The notes: a model not told the origin generated them from the letters alone. 53,629 bases of DNA from an uncultured beta proteobacterium (GCA_903886975.1 CAISOB010000061.1:1-53629); one strand, 5' to 3'; positions 9,551 through 19,755 are shown, counted from the first letter of the stretch. Made by a program: numbers and translations.

Positions 9551-10972
9551 TCAGTAACCGGCGCCCTTGACCGCTTTCAGACCCTTGTAGATGGCCTTGG
9601 CGCCGAGTTGCTCTTCGATGCGCAGCAGCTGGTTGTATTTGCAGATGCGGTCGGTGCGCGACAGCGAACCGGTCTTGATCTGGCCGGCGCCGGTGCCGAC
9701 GGCGAGGTCGGCGATGAAGGAGTCTTCGGTCTCGCCCGAACGGTGCGAGCAGACGGCACTGTAGCCGGCTTTCTGCGCCATTTTGATGGCGTCGAGCGTC
9801 TCGGTCACGGTGCCGATCTGGTTGACCTTGATCAGGATCGAGTTGCAAGCGCCCATGTCGATGCCTTTCTTCAGGCGCGTCGGGTTGGTCACGAAGAAAT
9901 CGTCGCCGACGATCTGCACGTTCTTGCCAAGCGCCTTGGTCAGCTTGACGTAGCCGTCCCAATCGCTCTGGTCGAGGCCGTCCTCGATCGAAACGATCGG
10001 GTACTTCCTGCACCACTCGGCGTACTTGGCGATCATGTCGTCGTCGGTGAACAGCTTGTCCGGGTTGGACTTCCAGAACTTGTAACCCTTGCGCCCGCCT
10101 TCGTCGAACAGCTCGGACGACGCACAGTCCAGCGCGATGCCGATTTCCTTGCCGGCCTTGTAGCCCGCCGCTTCGATCGCCTGCATGATGACTTCGAGCG
10201 CTTCGTCGTTCGACAGGTTGGGTGCGAAGCCGCCTTCGTCGCCGACTGCGGTGACGTGCTTGCCTTTCTTGAGGATGCTCTTCAAGGCGTGGAAGATTTC
10301 GGTGATCCAGCGCAGACCTTCGGAGAAGGTCTTGGCGCCGACCGGCATGATCATGAACTCCTGGAAGTCGATCATGTTGTCGGCATGCTTGCCGCCGTTG
10401 ATGATGTTGGCCATCGGCGTCGGCAGGATGAATTCGCGATTCTTGTGCAGCTTGCCGATGTATTTCCAGAGCGGCATCTTGCTGACGCTGGCGGCGGCGA
10501 CGGTGATCGCCATCGAGGCGCCGAGCAGCGCGTTGGCGCCGAGCTTCGATTTGTTCTGCGTGCCGTCGAGCGCGATCATCGCCTCGTCGAGTTCGCGCTG
10601 ATTGAGCGGATTCTTGCCCTTGAGCATGGTGGCGATCGGACCGTTCACCGCGGCGACGGCCTTGAGCACGCCCTTGCCGCCATAGAGTTTCTTGTTGCCG
10701 TCGCGCAGTTCGCAGGCTTCGAATTCGCCGGTCGATGCGCCCGACGGCACGGCGGCGCGCGCCATGAAGCCGTTGGCCAGGGTGATATCGACTTCGACGG
10801 TCGGGTTGCCGCGCGAGTCGAGGATCTGACGGCCGACGACCTTGCTGATCTTGATGAATTTGGCGGCCGGCGCTCTTTTCGCAGCGGCTTTCTTGACCGG
10901 AGCGGCTTTCTTGAGCGGGGCGGATTTTGCAGCGGCTTTCTTGGCGGGTGCAGCTTTCACGGCCTTGGGCAT
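9551..10972 (-). CDS. eno: Enolase with a Lys/Ala-rich N-terminal tail
   Basis: About 473 residues from the [13 protein letters not shown] (an ATG four codons upstream is possible; neither has a clear ribosome site). The enolase body starts near residue 43 with [21 protein letters not shown] and shows [51 protein letters not shown] and [18 protein letters not shown], so the catalytic Glu, Lys, His and the three Mg-binding acids are all in place. It converts 2-phosphoglycerate to phosphoenolpyruvate. The first 40 residues ([20 protein letters not shown] repeats) are absent from ordinary enolases (about 430 residues) and resemble histone H1/AlgP tails. The gene is not next to pyrG or ftsB, its usual betaproteobacterial neighbours, so a second enolase gene elsewhere is possible. 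Confidence 0.95.
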   Translation of the reverse strand: MPKAVKAAPAKKAAAKSAPLKKAAPVKKAAAKRAPAAKFIKISKVVGRQILDSRGNPTVEVDITLANGFMARAAVPSGASTGEFEACELRDGNKKLYGGKGVLKAVAAVNGPIATMLKGKNPLNQRELDEAMIALDGTQNKSKLGANALLGASMAITVAAASVSKMPLWKYIGKLHKNREFILPTPMANIINGGKHADNMIDFQEFMIMPVGAKTFSEGLRWITEIFHALKSILKKGKHVTAVGDEGGFAPNLSNDEALEVIMQAIEAAGYKAGKEIGIALDCASSELFDEGGRKGYKFWKSNPDKLFTDDDMIAKYAEWCRKYPIVSIEDGLDQSDWDGYVKLTKALGKNVQIVGDDFFVTNPTRLKKGIDMGACNSILIKVNQIGTVTETLDAIKMAQKAGYSAVCSHRSGETEDSFIADLAVGTGAGQIKTGSLSRTDRICKYNQLLRIEEQLGAKAIYKGLKAVKGAGY

Positions 10973-11156
10973 TTTAGGTTCCATTGCAGAAGTTATAAAA
11001 AAGATCGGACGAAGGACGCGAGTATACAACGAATGGCTTATTTGCGACTCCGGAGGCCGACACGCGGGCATCGGCATATTAGAAAACGATGTGCAGTTCG
11101 CGCCGGACCATCGCGTTGCGAGCTTCTATTGTTTTGTGCTCAGCGCTCGTCCGTAA

Positions 11157-11193
11157 TTATCCACAGAAGCTGTGCATAAATCTGTGTGCATAC
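11157..11193. promoter_or_regulatory. Cluster of three DnaA boxes
   Basis: TTATCCACA at 11157-11165 (plus strand) and TGTGCATAA at 11171-11179 (minus strand, TTATGCACA) both match the consensus TTATNCACA exactly; TGTGCATAC at 11185-11193 has one mismatch. The spacing between box starts is 14 bases each, i.e. not a whole number of turns but regular. Confidence 0.6.
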
Positions 11194-11235
11194 TGTGTTT
11201 GCGCGGAGCAAACCCTGTGGCGGCGAATGCCTAGT

Positions 11236-11258
11236 CCGCCTGCTCAAAAAACAGGCGG
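11236..11258 (-). repeat. Inverted repeat downstream of fadD
   Basis: CCGCCTG / CAGGCGG, a perfect seven-base stem with a nine-base loop containing six A (plus) or T (minus). It begins 16 bases after the fadD stop codon; there is no T tail after the stem, so it may be a weak terminator or an mRNA-end hairpin. Confidence 0.45.
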
Positions 11259-11274
11259 CAAAATGCGAGGCGAC

Positions 11275-12939
11275 TCAGCCGCCCTCGCGCAATTCGCGGC
11301 GCAGGATCTTGCCGACATTGGACTTGGGCAGATCGGCGCGAAATTCGACGTGGCTCGGAACCTTGTAGCGCGTCAGACTCTCACGGCAATGCGCAATCAG
11401 TTGTTCGGCCGTCAGGCCCGGATCCTTCTTGACCACGAAGATCTTCACCGCCTCGCCCGTCTTTTCGTCGGGCACGCCGATCGAGGCCACCTCAAGCACG
11501 CCCGGATGCAGGGCGACGACATCTTCGACCTCGTTCGGGTAGACGTTGAATCCCGAAACCAGAATCATGTCCTTCTTGCGATCGACGATGCGCACAAAAC
11601 CTTTTTCGTCCATCACCGCGATGTCGCCGGTGCGCAGGAAACCGTCTGCGGTAAACACGTTGGCGGTCTCTTCCGGGCGCCGGTAGTAACCCTTCATCAC
11701 CTGCGGACCGCGCACGCAAAGTTCGCCGCGTTCGCCGAGCGGCACGTCGGCGCCGTTGTCATTGCGGATGGCCACATCGGTTGAAGGCACCGGCAGGCCG
11801 ATCGAGCCGTTGTATTCGGGAATGTCGAAGGGATTGATCGTCGCCGCCGGTGACGTTTCGGTCAGGCCGTAGGCTTCGATCAGCGCCTTGCCGGTGACCT
11901 GCTTCCATTTCTCGGCGACGGCCCTTTGCACGGCCATGCCGCCACCGAGTGAAATCTTCAGCTTGGAAAAATCGAGCGCCCTGAAGGCCGCGTTGTTAAG
12001 CAGCGCATTGAACAGCGTATTGACGCCCGTGATCACCGTAAACGGATACTTGCCAAGCTCGGCGGCAAAGGCCGGGATGTCGCGCGGATTGGTGATCAGC
12101 AGATTGCTGGCGCCGACCTTGATAAAAGTGAAGCAATTGGCAGTGAGCGCGAAGATATGATAAAGCGGCAAGGCGGTAATGACGAAATCGCCCGTTTCGG
12201 AAATTTCCGGCTTGATCCAGGCATAAGCCTGCGCGACGTTGGCCAGGATATTGCGATGCGTCAGCATTGCCCCCTTGCACAATCCGGTCGTCCCGCCGGT
12301 GTACTGCAGAAAGGCCATATCTTCACGGCTCACCGGCACCGGCGTGAAGCCTGCGCGCCCACCCTGCGCCAGCGCCTCCGGAAAAGCGACGGCATGCGGC
12401 AGGGTCCACGCCGGGATCATCTTCTTGATGTACTTGACGACGAAGTTGACGATCTTGCCCTTGGGAAAACCGAGCATGTCGCCGAGACGGGCGATGACGA
12501 TATGTTTGATCGCGGTCCGCGCCAGCACCCGCGCTAGGGTATGCGCAAAATTTTCGAGGATGACGATCGTCTCGCAACCCGAATCCTTGAGTTGATGCTC
12601 AAGTTCGCGCGACGTGTACAGCGGGTTGCAGCTGACCACCACGTAACCGGCGCGCAAGGCGCCGAGCATGCAGACCGGATACTGCAGCACATTGGGCATC
12701 ATGATCGCAACGCGCGAGCCTTTGGGCAGCTTGAGAACCGTCTGCAGGTAAGCGGCAAATCCGCGCGCCAGGCGGTCGAGCTCGGCGTAGGTAATCTGGG
12801 CGCCCATGCAGATGAAGGCGACACGATCGGAATATTTGCTGACACAGCTGTCGACCAATTCGCCCAGCGACCCGAATTCGTCGGGGTCGATCTCGGCCGG
12901 GACGCCCTGTTGATAACTCTGCAGCCAGATCTTGTCCAC
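11275..12939 (-). CDS. fadD: Long-chain fatty acid--CoA ligase
   Basis: 554 residues from a GTG start with GGAGG seven bases upstream. It belongs to the ANL adenylate-forming family: P-loop-like [39 protein letters not shown] (A5 motif), [41 protein letters not shown] (the FACS signature and hinge), and the catalytic Lys in [13 protein letters not shown] at the C-terminus. The length and the FACS motif fit E. coli FadD. It activates long-chain fatty acids to acyl-CoA with ATP at the membrane, feeding beta-oxidation or lipid recycling. The next gene on the same strand is the AddA-like helicase, 134 bases upstream; no functional link is evident. Confidence 0.93.
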   Translation of the reverse strand: MDKIWLQSYQQGVPAEIDPDEFGSLGELVDSCVSKYSDRVAFICMGAQITYAELDRLARGFAAYLQTVLKLPKGSRVAIMMPNVLQYPVCMLGALRAGYVVVSCNPLYTSRELEHQLKDSGCETIVILENFAHTLARVLARTAIKHIVIARLGDMLGFPKGKIVNFVVKYIKKMIPAWTLPHAVAFPEALAQGGRAGFTPVPVSREDMAFLQYTGGTTGLCKGAMLTHRNILANVAQAYAWIKPEISETGDFVITALPLYHIFALTANCFTFIKVGASNLLITNPRDIPAFAAELGKYPFTVITGVNTLFNALLNNAAFRALDFSKLKISLGGGMAVQRAVAEKWKQVTGKALIEAYGLTETSPAATINPFDIPEYNGSIGLPVPSTDVAIRNDNGADVPLGERGELCVRGPQVMKGYYRRPEETANVFTADGFLRTGDIAVMDEKGFVRIVDRKKDMILVSGFNVYPNEVEDVVALHPGVLEVASIGVPDEKTGEAVKIFVVKKDPGLTAEQLIAHCRESLTRYKVPSHVEFRADLPKSNVGKILRRELREGG

Positions 12940-13073
12940 TTGTTATCCTCCGACGATCTCCGGAACGCCCGGAGCGGTTGAACCGCGCGGCGCCTGCCGC
13001 GTCGCGCCATCTCTCGGCGCGCAGATATTATTCCAATCGGCAATTGAATGAAAGCCGGTCGACGGCGCGCGTA

Positions 13074-16000
13074 TCAGCGCACTTCGAGCAATGTCGCATC
13101 GGCAAAAATGATGCCGCCGCGCACCGCGCTCTGCGGAAAAACCGCCGCCGCGGCCCGGCAATAAGCGCGCACCTGCTGTTGATAGTCTGCAAAGCGCGCG
13201 GTATCGCTGCGCGAACTCTTGTAGTCGAGTACCCACACGCCGTCGCCCGGCGCATTGAACTCGACCAGGCGGTCAATGCGTTGCAGCTGGCCTTCGCCAT
13301 CGCCGAGTTCGATTTCGTTCCACGCGCGCCGGTACTGCGCCGGGTCGAAGAAGCGTTGCAAGACCGGGGCCGCAAGCAAGCGCTCGGCGACCGGCAGAAC
13401 GCGCCGGTATTCGTCGTCGGAAAAGCCAAGCCGCGTCCACCAGCCTGCCGCGCCAAAGCCGCCGGTGCGCCGCTCGAGCAGGGCATGCAGCAGGATGCCG
13501 AAACGTTCGCCGGCGTCGGGCGGACGCCGGCGCTCACCGACCGGCGGCAGCGGCGGGCAGCCGCAGGTCGCCATCGGTGGCGCGTCGGCAGGCGTCAGCG
13601 CGGCAAGCGGCAGGGTATCGCCGTAGGACAAACCGCCGCCGAGTTTCTGCAAGGCCGCCTCGACCAGGCGGTAGGGCGTCGCGCCACGATCCTTTGCGCT
13701 ATCGATGCCGCTCGCCAGGAACACCTGGCGCGCGCGCGTCATGGCGACGTAAAGCAGATTCAGCTCTTCGCGTTTGGCCGCAGCAGCTTCGGCGTCGAAC
13801 AGCGGCTCGCGCGCCAGTCCGTGGTCTTCCTTGCCGCCGTAAAACGAGAAGTGCTGCGGCGCTTCCGCTTGCGGCGGCCAGTCGACGAGAACGTCCCAGG
13901 GATCGGGCGGGCGCGGCGCGGCGTTGGCACCGAGCAGCCAGACGATCGGCGCTTCGAGTCCCTTGGCACCATGGATGGTCAGGATGCGCACGCGCCCGGC
14001 AGCAACGCTCGTCGCGGCGATCACCCCCTCGTCCGGCGCATCGTCGCCCTCGACCTCGCGCAGGTCGCGCAGCGTGTCGATGAAACGCGGCAGGCTCGGA
14101 TAACGCCCGCCGTCAAGGTCGAGCGCGAGCAGCAGCAGTGCGCGCAGGTTCGCTTCGCCGCTGGCCCTGGCCGCTGCCGGAACAGCCAGCCGGTAGCGGG
14201 CGATCACTTCGCCCTGATGATAGATGCGGTCGAGAAGGTCGTGCGCCGGCAGGCGATCGGCTGCTTGCATCCACGCTGCGAGCTGGCGCGCAGCGCGCGC
14301 CAGCGGGGCCGAGGCGCTGCCAGCCGCGTCATGCGCCTGCAGGCGCTGCCACCAGGTGCGCTCGGCACGCGCCGCGAGCTGGATCAGGTCGGCATCGCCG
14401 CAGGCGAAGATCGGCGAGCGCAGGGCATGCGCGAGTTTGAGGTCGGCCGCCGGGGTCACGAGAAATTCGAGCAGCGCCACGCAGTCGCGAACTTCGAGCG
14501 CGCCGAGCAGGCCGCCGCGCGAACCGGCATCGAAAGGAATCTGCGCGGCGGTCAAGGCACGCTCGTACGCCCGCAAATGTGTTCGCGTGCGCACCAGCAA
14601 CATGATGTCACCATAGCGTGCAGCCCGCCGCACGATGCTGCCGTCAGCGCCCTTCTCCTCGATTTCCCAGGCCGGTCCAGCGGCCCCCAGCATTTCCCCG
14701 ATTTTGGCCGCGACACACGCCGCTTCGCTCGCCAGCCGCAAGTCTTCGGGATCGCGTTGCGCTTCCCGCAGCGGGTCGCGCAGGACGGGCGGCAAGCCGG
14801 CGACGCCCTCCGGTTCGGGCACTTCTTCCGCATCGCCCCGGCCGCACAACGGCAGCAATTCGACGCGCCCGGGCAATGCGCCGGTCAATGCGCTTTGCGC
14901 CCGAAACGGGGCGAACTCGGGCTGCTCGAGAAACAGCGCATTGACCACGTCGACGATCGCTTGCGCATTGCGCCAGGTGGCGTCCTGCGCGCAGCGCACG
15001 GCGGCGAACTCGCGCTCGAGAAAGTCCGCGGCCACGGCGAAGAGCCGCGGCTCGGCGCGGCGGAAACGGTAGATCGCCTGCTTCGGGTCACCGACCAGAA
15101 AGACCGCCGGCCGCGAGGCATCGGAGTACGCGGCGAGCCAGGCCAGCAGGATCTGCCATTGCAGCGCGTTGGTATCCTGAAACTCGTCGAGCAGCACATG
15201 CTTGTACCGCGCATCGAGGCGCGCCTGCAAAAAGGCGGCGGTTTCCTCGTCGCGGAGAAGCTTGAGCACATTCCACTCGGCATCGACGAAATCGATCTGC
15301 CGCCGCGCCTTCTTGAACGCCTCGACGTGCGCGAGAAAAGCGGAGAAGACGGCGCAGGCATCCTGATTGAGCGCGACGATGCGCTCGGCGGTCTGCCGCT
15401 CCAGGCAACCGAGGAGGCGCTCGCCAAGCTGCGTGTGCAGGGCGAGAAAACGCGCCGCACCCGCCGGCGAATATCGCTTGTCGAGCGTGGCGCCCGGTTT
15501 TTTCGAGCGTAGCATGTTCTCCCGGGTCAGCAGTACGGTGCGCAAGGCGGCGAAACAGCGCGCGCCGTCGCTTTCAATCAGCGCCCCGCGCAGGACTGCG
15601 GCGAATTCCTGATCGCTCTTGAGTTCGCTTGCTTCGAGCAAGGCGAGATAGGCCTGAAAATCGAGCGCCCAGCCGGTGCAGAAGAATTCGGCCAGGGCAC
15701 TGCCCGCATCCGCCTGTCCGACGCCGAGGAGTTCGCGCAGGCCGCCAAGGATTTTGCCGGCGGGGTCCGCCCCCGCCTCGTCGAACGCCAGCCACTCGCT
15801 GCGCCGGTTGAAGGCCCGCTGCATCAGGCGCCGCGTCGCGCCCAACCCGGCCACCGCGAGTAGTCGCACAAAGCCTTGCGTCGCGGCGCTGTCGGGCGCT
15901 TTGCCCAGCGCCGCACCGAAAGACGACCAGAGTTCGTCGAACAGGCGCGAACCGGTTTCGACCAGCGCCGCCCCGGCCAGATTGGCCGCCAGGGGCGCGC

Positions 16001-16385
16001 CGGCGACGAGCTGCAAAAACCAGCCATGAAAGGTATAGACCGCGAGGCCCGGCTGCGCCGCCAGCACGCACTCGAAGAGGCCGCGCGCCGTCTGCAAGGC
16101 CGCGGCGTCGACGGGCACGCCGCGCGCAGCGAGAAAGTCGCTGACCTGCGCCTCGCTGCCGGTGGCCAGAAGATGCAGCCAACCGACAACGCGCTCTTCG
16201 ATCTCGCGCGCCGCCTTGCGCGTGAAAGTGATCGCCAGGATCTCGCCCGGCGCAACGCCGGCGAGCAACAGGCGAACGATGCGCGCGGCGAGCAGCCAGG
16301 TCTTGCCGCTGCCAGCGCAGGCCTCGACGACGACGCTGCGCGACGGATCGAGCGCGCGTGCGATCAGGTCGGTAGCGTCAGACAT
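13074..16385 (-). CDS. addA: AddA-like UvrD/Rep helicase-nuclease (double-strand break repair)
   Basis: 1103 residues. SF1A helicase motifs appear in order: Walker A VVEACAGSGKTWLL (about 18-31), ITFTRKAAREI, DEFQDTNALQWQ (Walker B), VGDPKQAIYRFRRAEPRLF (motif III), ILTIHGAKGLEAPIVWLLG (motif V) and LNLLYVAMTRARQVFLASGI (motif VI). A C-terminal RecB-type nuclease follows, with GQLQRIDRLVEF and WVLDYKSSR, where the Asp and the DYK Lys are catalytic. With the upstream nuclease it should form an AddAB/RecBCD-like complex that resects double-strand ends for RecA. The start ATG follows the addB stop with no gap. AddA versus a RecB-like name is a matter of family choice; the pairing favours AddAB. 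Confidence 0.88.
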   Translation of the reverse strand: MSDATDLIARALDPSRSVVVEACAGSGKTWLLAARIVRLLLAGVAPGEILAITFTRKAAREIEERVVGWLHLLATGSEAQVSDFLAARGVPVDAAALQTARGLFECVLAAQPGLAVYTFHGWFLQLVAGAPLAANLAGAALVETGSRLFDELWSSFGAALGKAPDSAATQGFVRLLAVAGLGATRRLMQRAFNRRSEWLAFDEAGADPAGKILGGLRELLGVGQADAGSALAEFFCTGWALDFQAYLALLEASELKSDQEFAAVLRGALIESDGARCFAALRTVLLTRENMLRSKKPGATLDKRYSPAGAARFLALHTQLGERLLGCLERQTAERIVALNQDACAVFSAFLAHVEAFKKARRQIDFVDAEWNVLKLLRDEETAAFLQARLDARYKHVLLDEFQDTNALQWQILLAWLAAYSDASRPAVFLVGDPKQAIYRFRRAEPRLFAVAADFLEREFAAVRCAQDATWRNAQAIVDVVNALFLEQPEFAPFRAQSALTGALPGRVELLPLCGRGDAEEVPEPEGVAGLPPVLRDPLREAQRDPEDLRLASEAACVAAKIGEMLGAAGPAWEIEEKGADGSIVRRAARYGDIMLLVRTRTHLRAYERALTAAQIPFDAGSRGGLLGALEVRDCVALLEFLVTPAADLKLAHALRSPIFACGDADLIQLAARAERTWWQRLQAHDAAGSASAPLARAARQLAAWMQAADRLPAHDLLDRIYHQGEVIARYRLAVPAAARASGEANLRALLLLALDLDGGRYPSLPRFIDTLRDLREVEGDDAPDEGVIAATSVAAGRVRILTIHGAKGLEAPIVWLLGANAAPRPPDPWDVLVDWPPQAEAPQHFSFYGGKEDHGLAREPLFDAEAAAAKREELNLLYVAMTRARQVFLASGIDSAKDRGATPYRLVEAALQKLGGGLSYGDTLPLAALTPADAPPMATCGCPPLPPVGERRRPPDAGERFGILLHALLERRTGGFGAAGWWTRLGFSDDEYRRVLPVAERLLAAPVLQRFFDPAQYRRAWNEIELGDGEGQLQRIDRLVEFNAPGDGVWVLDYKSSRSDTARFADYQQQVRAYCRAAAAVFPQSAVRGGIIFADATLLEVR

Positions 16386-19175
16386 TCAGACATAGTCCTT
16401 GCGGCACAAGCCGCTCATTTCGCACCACTTGCAGACGCTGTCGGCGCCGTGCGCCGGGAGCCTGGCGCCGGCGCGCATCGCCGTGAAACTTTCCTGCAGC
16501 CGCTTGCCCTGCGCCTGCGCGGCTCCCGTCAATTCGCCCGGATCGGCCCCGGCGCTCACGGCGACGATGTTTTCGTCATCGAGCGCGACGTAGGCCGCTT
16601 GCGCCGCATCGCCATGCAGCAGAGCGTAGGCCGGCAGTTGCACGTCGTCTTGCAGCCGCTCGCGGATGGCCTTGGCCGTTTGCGTCTTGTAGTCGAGCAA
16701 TGCGGCGCCGTCCGAGCTGCCCGGCATCGTGTCGATGCGATCGATGCGGCCGTACAGTTCCACGCTTTCGCCCGCGCCCAGCGGCAGCGCGCGGCTCGCC
16801 CGCGTTTCGGCCTGCGCCCAGCGCCATCCCTCGGCCTCGCGCTGACGCTGCCAGTCGAGATAGGCTGGCAGCTGCTGCTCCCAGCGCAGGCGCCAGCCGA
16901 TCGCCAGGAAATTGTCCTCGACCGCCGGCGCGAAAACTTCGGCAACGCAATCCTGCAAGGCCGACAGCGCTGTCTCCTCGGCGAGGTCGGCAAGCACCGG
17001 ATGGCGGGTGTGGAAACGCTCGAGAACGCGATGCACCAGCGCGCCGTAGTCGCTTTTTTCCATGTCCTCGCTCACTTCGTCCATCTCGCCAAGGCCCAGC
17101 ACATGACGCGCGAAGAAACGGTACGGGCAGGCGACGAGACTCGCGTAGGCGCTCACCGAGACGCGGCGCGGAATTAGATCAAGAGGCGCGACCGGCGCGG
17201 CCAGCACCGCCGGCTGTGGCGCGCTGTCGCCGGGCGGCGGCGTTTCGTCACGCGCCGGCAAGGGCAGGCGCTGCAGATCATCGCCCCAGGCCAGTTGATG
17301 CAGGGTCGAGAGCAGCGCCAGATCGGGTGAGAGCAGATTGGCTTCACCGTCGCGCACCGCTTGCCAGGTGACCGTCACGCGCGGCACGCCGACGAGCAGC
17401 AATTCGAGCGCGCGGCGCAGTTCGCGCTCGCCGTCGGCGCACGTGCGCAGGCCAAGTTCGCGGCGCACCGACTCGTTGAAGAATTGGCCCGCGGCGGCCG
17501 GCGCCAGCTGGCGCGCATCGCCGCCGAGCAGCAGCGCCGCGTCGAAACGTCGCAAACCGACGGCGTTGAGCGGCGTCAGCACGATAGGGCTGCTGATGCC
17601 TGCGTCGCGGAATGTCGCCGTTTCAAGCTCGCGATTGAGCCAGTCGCGCCAGGCGACGAAAGAAAACAGCGCCGCGCTCCTGTCGAGTTCCTCGCGCCGC
17701 GCGGCAAGCAGTTCGAGCAGCGCCTGGCCGGCCGCATCCTCGCGCAGCGAAGCAAGAGCGCCGAGCACTTCGAGCGCCTTGTGCAGCCGGTCGATCCAGC
17801 GCGCCAGAGGCGCGGCGCGCGTATTGAGCAGGGTGGTCGCCGAGTCGATGCGCGCGAGCAGCGCCAGCGCCAGTACGCTCGCGCCGTCGTCGAATTCGTC
17901 CTTGGTGGCGAGCAAGGCCTTGCGCATGCGCGGCAGGCCGGACTTGACCGACCCCCTGCGTACCGCCGCTTCGAGCGTAAACACGGCGCCCTTGCGCTCG
18001 CCCTCGTCGCAGTCGGAAAAGACGTAAAGCGATTTGCACAATTCGAGCAGATCGCGGTAATAGGCGCCGCCGGCCGCCGTCTCGACGAGCGCGTCGATCG
18101 CTGCCGCGGCGCGCGAAGTAGACAGCTTCCAGCCGGTTTCGTCGCTGACCAGCACCGACTCGCGTTCGAGCAGGGCGCGTACGCGCCGCGCCGTCAATCG
18201 ATCCTGGGCGATCAGCACGATGCGCTGCAAGCCGGCGGTGAGCCAGGCGCCGATCTGCGCCACGGCGGCCTGCGCTTCCTGCTCGGCGCCGACGGCCGGC
18301 AGCAGCTGCAAGCGCTCGCGCAGCGGGCTTGGCTGCAGGACGAGTTCCCGGGCGCGCGCTATGAGCGGCGCGCCGGGGACCTCGGGCCAGGCCGCGGCAA
18401 GCGTCGCGAGCAGTGGCGAAGCGGCCACAGCACGTGGCGCCGGATGAAAGACCGCGAGCGGCTGGACCTGCGCGTAGCGCAACAGGAACTCGTTTTCCGC
18501 CGCATCGAGCGACTCACCGGGCGGGGCATCGAGCAGGAGCAGCAGCGGCTGCAGCACGCCGTCATCCCGCGCGAAATGCCGCGCCGCCGCGGACAGGCGC
18601 AGCCGGTACGCCGCTTGCGCGTCGGGCTGACCGCTCCCCGCCAGCGCCCGCCAGAGCTCATGCACGACGCGCGCTTCGAAGGCCAGCGGCACCGAGGCGC
18701 GCAGTTCATAGGCCCGCAGTAATTGCTCGACAAGCGCCGTTTCGTCAGCGGGCAAAGCGCCGCCGACCCCTGTCGCGGCCCGGCTCAACTCGTCGAACAG
18801 GGCGGCCATTTCGCCGGCAATTCCCCATAGCGCCGCTTCGTCGAACCAGCCACGCTGGCGCAGGGCTTCGTGCAGCAAAACCAGGCGCTGACTGTCGGGC
18901 AAGGGATCGGCGCCGCCGACGAGCGGCAGCGCGGCGATCCAGCGCGGCAGCGTGTCAAAGCGCGGCAAGAGCAGCGGCCGCGGCGCGGCGCGCAACAGCG
19001 CGGAACGCAGGTCGGCGGCCAGCGGCAGTGCCGGAACGAGAATGAGGACCGACGAGAGGTCGCCGCTTTCGACTGCATCAGCGCAACGCGCAAGCATCGC
19101 CGCAGCGAGCCGGTCGAGAAAATCCTCGCCGGCGCGCAAAGCCGTCGATATCAGCCCGTCGGCTGTCTGCGGCAT
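16386..19175 (-). CDS. addB: AddB-like nuclease subunit with iron-sulfur cluster
   Basis: 929 residues. It lacks a Walker A motif, like AddB inactive helicase domains, and ends in a PD-(D/E)XK nuclease: GALVHRVLERFHTRHP, ELYGRIDRID and LLDYKTQ (Lys near residue 830). Four cysteines around it, one in VACPYRFFARHVLGL and three in CKWCEMSGLC near the C-terminus (about 915-925), match the 4Fe-4S staple of AddB/Dna2-type nucleases. It cuts the 5'-ended strand in the helicase-nuclease complex with the AddA-like subunit directly downstream (TGA then ATG, adjacent). Betaproteobacterial genomes often label it a PD-(D/E)XK nuclease family protein. Chi recognition cannot be judged from sequence. Confidence 0.88.
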   Translation of the reverse strand: MPQTADGLISTALRAGEDFLDRLAAAMLARCADAVESGDLSSVLILVPALPLAADLRSALLRAAPRPLLLPRFDTLPRWIAALPLVGGADPLPDSQRLVLLHEALRQRGWFDEAALWGIAGEMAALFDELSRAATGVGGALPADETALVEQLLRAYELRASVPLAFEARVVHELWRALAGSGQPDAQAAYRLRLSAAARHFARDDGVLQPLLLLLDAPPGESLDAAENEFLLRYAQVQPLAVFHPAPRAVAASPLLATLAAAWPEVPGAPLIARARELVLQPSPLRERLQLLPAVGAEQEAQAAVAQIGAWLTAGLQRIVLIAQDRLTARRVRALLERESVLVSDETGWKLSTSRAAAAIDALVETAAGGAYYRDLLELCKSLYVFSDCDEGERKGAVFTLEAAVRRGSVKSGLPRMRKALLATKDEFDDGASVLALALLARIDSATTLLNTRAAPLARWIDRLHKALEVLGALASLREDAAGQALLELLAARREELDRSAALFSFVAWRDWLNRELETATFRDAGISSPIVLTPLNAVGLRRFDAALLLGGDARQLAPAAAGQFFNESVRRELGLRTCADGERELRRALELLLVGVPRVTVTWQAVRDGEANLLSPDLALLSTLHQLAWGDDLQRLPLPARDETPPPGDSAPQPAVLAAPVAPLDLIPRRVSVSAYASLVACPYRFFARHVLGLGEMDEVSEDMEKSDYGALVHRVLERFHTRHPVLADLAEETALSALQDCVAEVFAPAVEDNFLAIGWRLRWEQQLPAYLDWQRQREAEGWRWAQAETRASRALPLGAGESVELYGRIDRIDTMPGSSDGAALLDYKTQTAKAIRERLQDDVQLPAYALLHGDAAQAAYVALDDENIVAVSAGADPGELTGAAQAQGKRLQESFTAMRAGARLPAHGADSVCKWCEMSGLCRKDYV

Positions 19176-19206
19176 GGGCGTGATTGAATTCGAATGGAGG
19201 CGTTAA

Positions 19207-19530
19207 TTAGCGCGCGAGATGATCGATCTTGTCCGGCTTGCCGAGCCAATCGTCGGCGTCGCTCGGCGGGTCCCGCCGCTCGGTGATCACCGGCCAGGAT
19301 TTCGCCAGTTCGGCATTCAGCGCGATGAAGCGGCGCTGGTTTTCCGGCACGTCATCCTCGGCGAAGATGGCTTCAGCCGGACACTCGGCGACGCATAGCG
19401 TGCAGTCGATGCACTCGTCCGGGTCGATCGCCAGAAAGTTCGGGCCTTCGTGAAAGCAATCAACGGGGCACACATCCACGCAGTCCGTGTACTTGCACTT
19501 GATGCAGTTCTCGGTAACGACGTAAGCCAT
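19207..19530 (-). CDS. fdxA: Seven-iron ferredoxin
   Basis: 107 residues. The cysteine pattern equals Azotobacter ferredoxin I shifted by one: Cys9, Cys17 and Cys50 for the 3Fe-4S cluster and Cys21, Cys40, Cys43 and Cys46 for the 4Fe-4S cluster, within [20 protein letters not shown] and [18 protein letters not shown]. It is a soluble low-potential electron carrier. The C-terminal helical extension is typical of the proteobacterial FdxA group. It is divergently oriented to trxA, sharing a 225-base region, and lies just upstream of addB on the same strand. Confidence 0.96.
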   Translation of the reverse strand: MAYVVTENCIKCKYTDCVDVCPVDCFHEGPNFLAIDPDECIDCTLCVAECPAEAIFAEDDVPENQRRFIALNAELAKSWPVITERRDPPSDADDWLGKPDKIDHLAR

Positions 19531-19755
19531 TTTGTGCTTCGTTTAGTGATAGGAAGGAAAACTATAGCGCATTTGCAAGGCCTGTGGGGGCAAGACCCTT
19601 GACGCATCAGGGCAATCGCCGGAACGGCAGTTTCCGCCCCCGACATGCCGATTTCATTCTTCCCATGAGCTGATTTTTTAGCTAGGATAGAACCGAAACG
19701 CCAATTCTGCTGTCTCCTGACATATCCACCACCGACTACTCAAGAAGGATTCCCG

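Larger units (their letters stand above)
10973..11274. other. Gene-free gap between fadD and eno
   Basis: 302 bases with no convincing coding sequence. It holds three DnaA-box-like sites (11157-11193), a perfect seven-base inverted repeat after fadD (11236-11258), and must contain the eno promoter, for which no clear -35/-10 pair stands out. Confidence 0.6.

Noticed and set aside
9521..11179. 552-codon frame opposite eno
   Set aside because: Antisense to eno; the Phe/Arg-rich repeats at its end are just the reverse complement of the Lys/Ala tail.
12978..15512. Very long open frame (844 codons) on the plus strand opposite the AddA-like gene
   Set aside because: It is the mirror of a GC-rich coding strand, has no recognisable domain, is rich in Arg/Ala, and its codons fit no real gene; the minus-strand frame has all helicase motifs.
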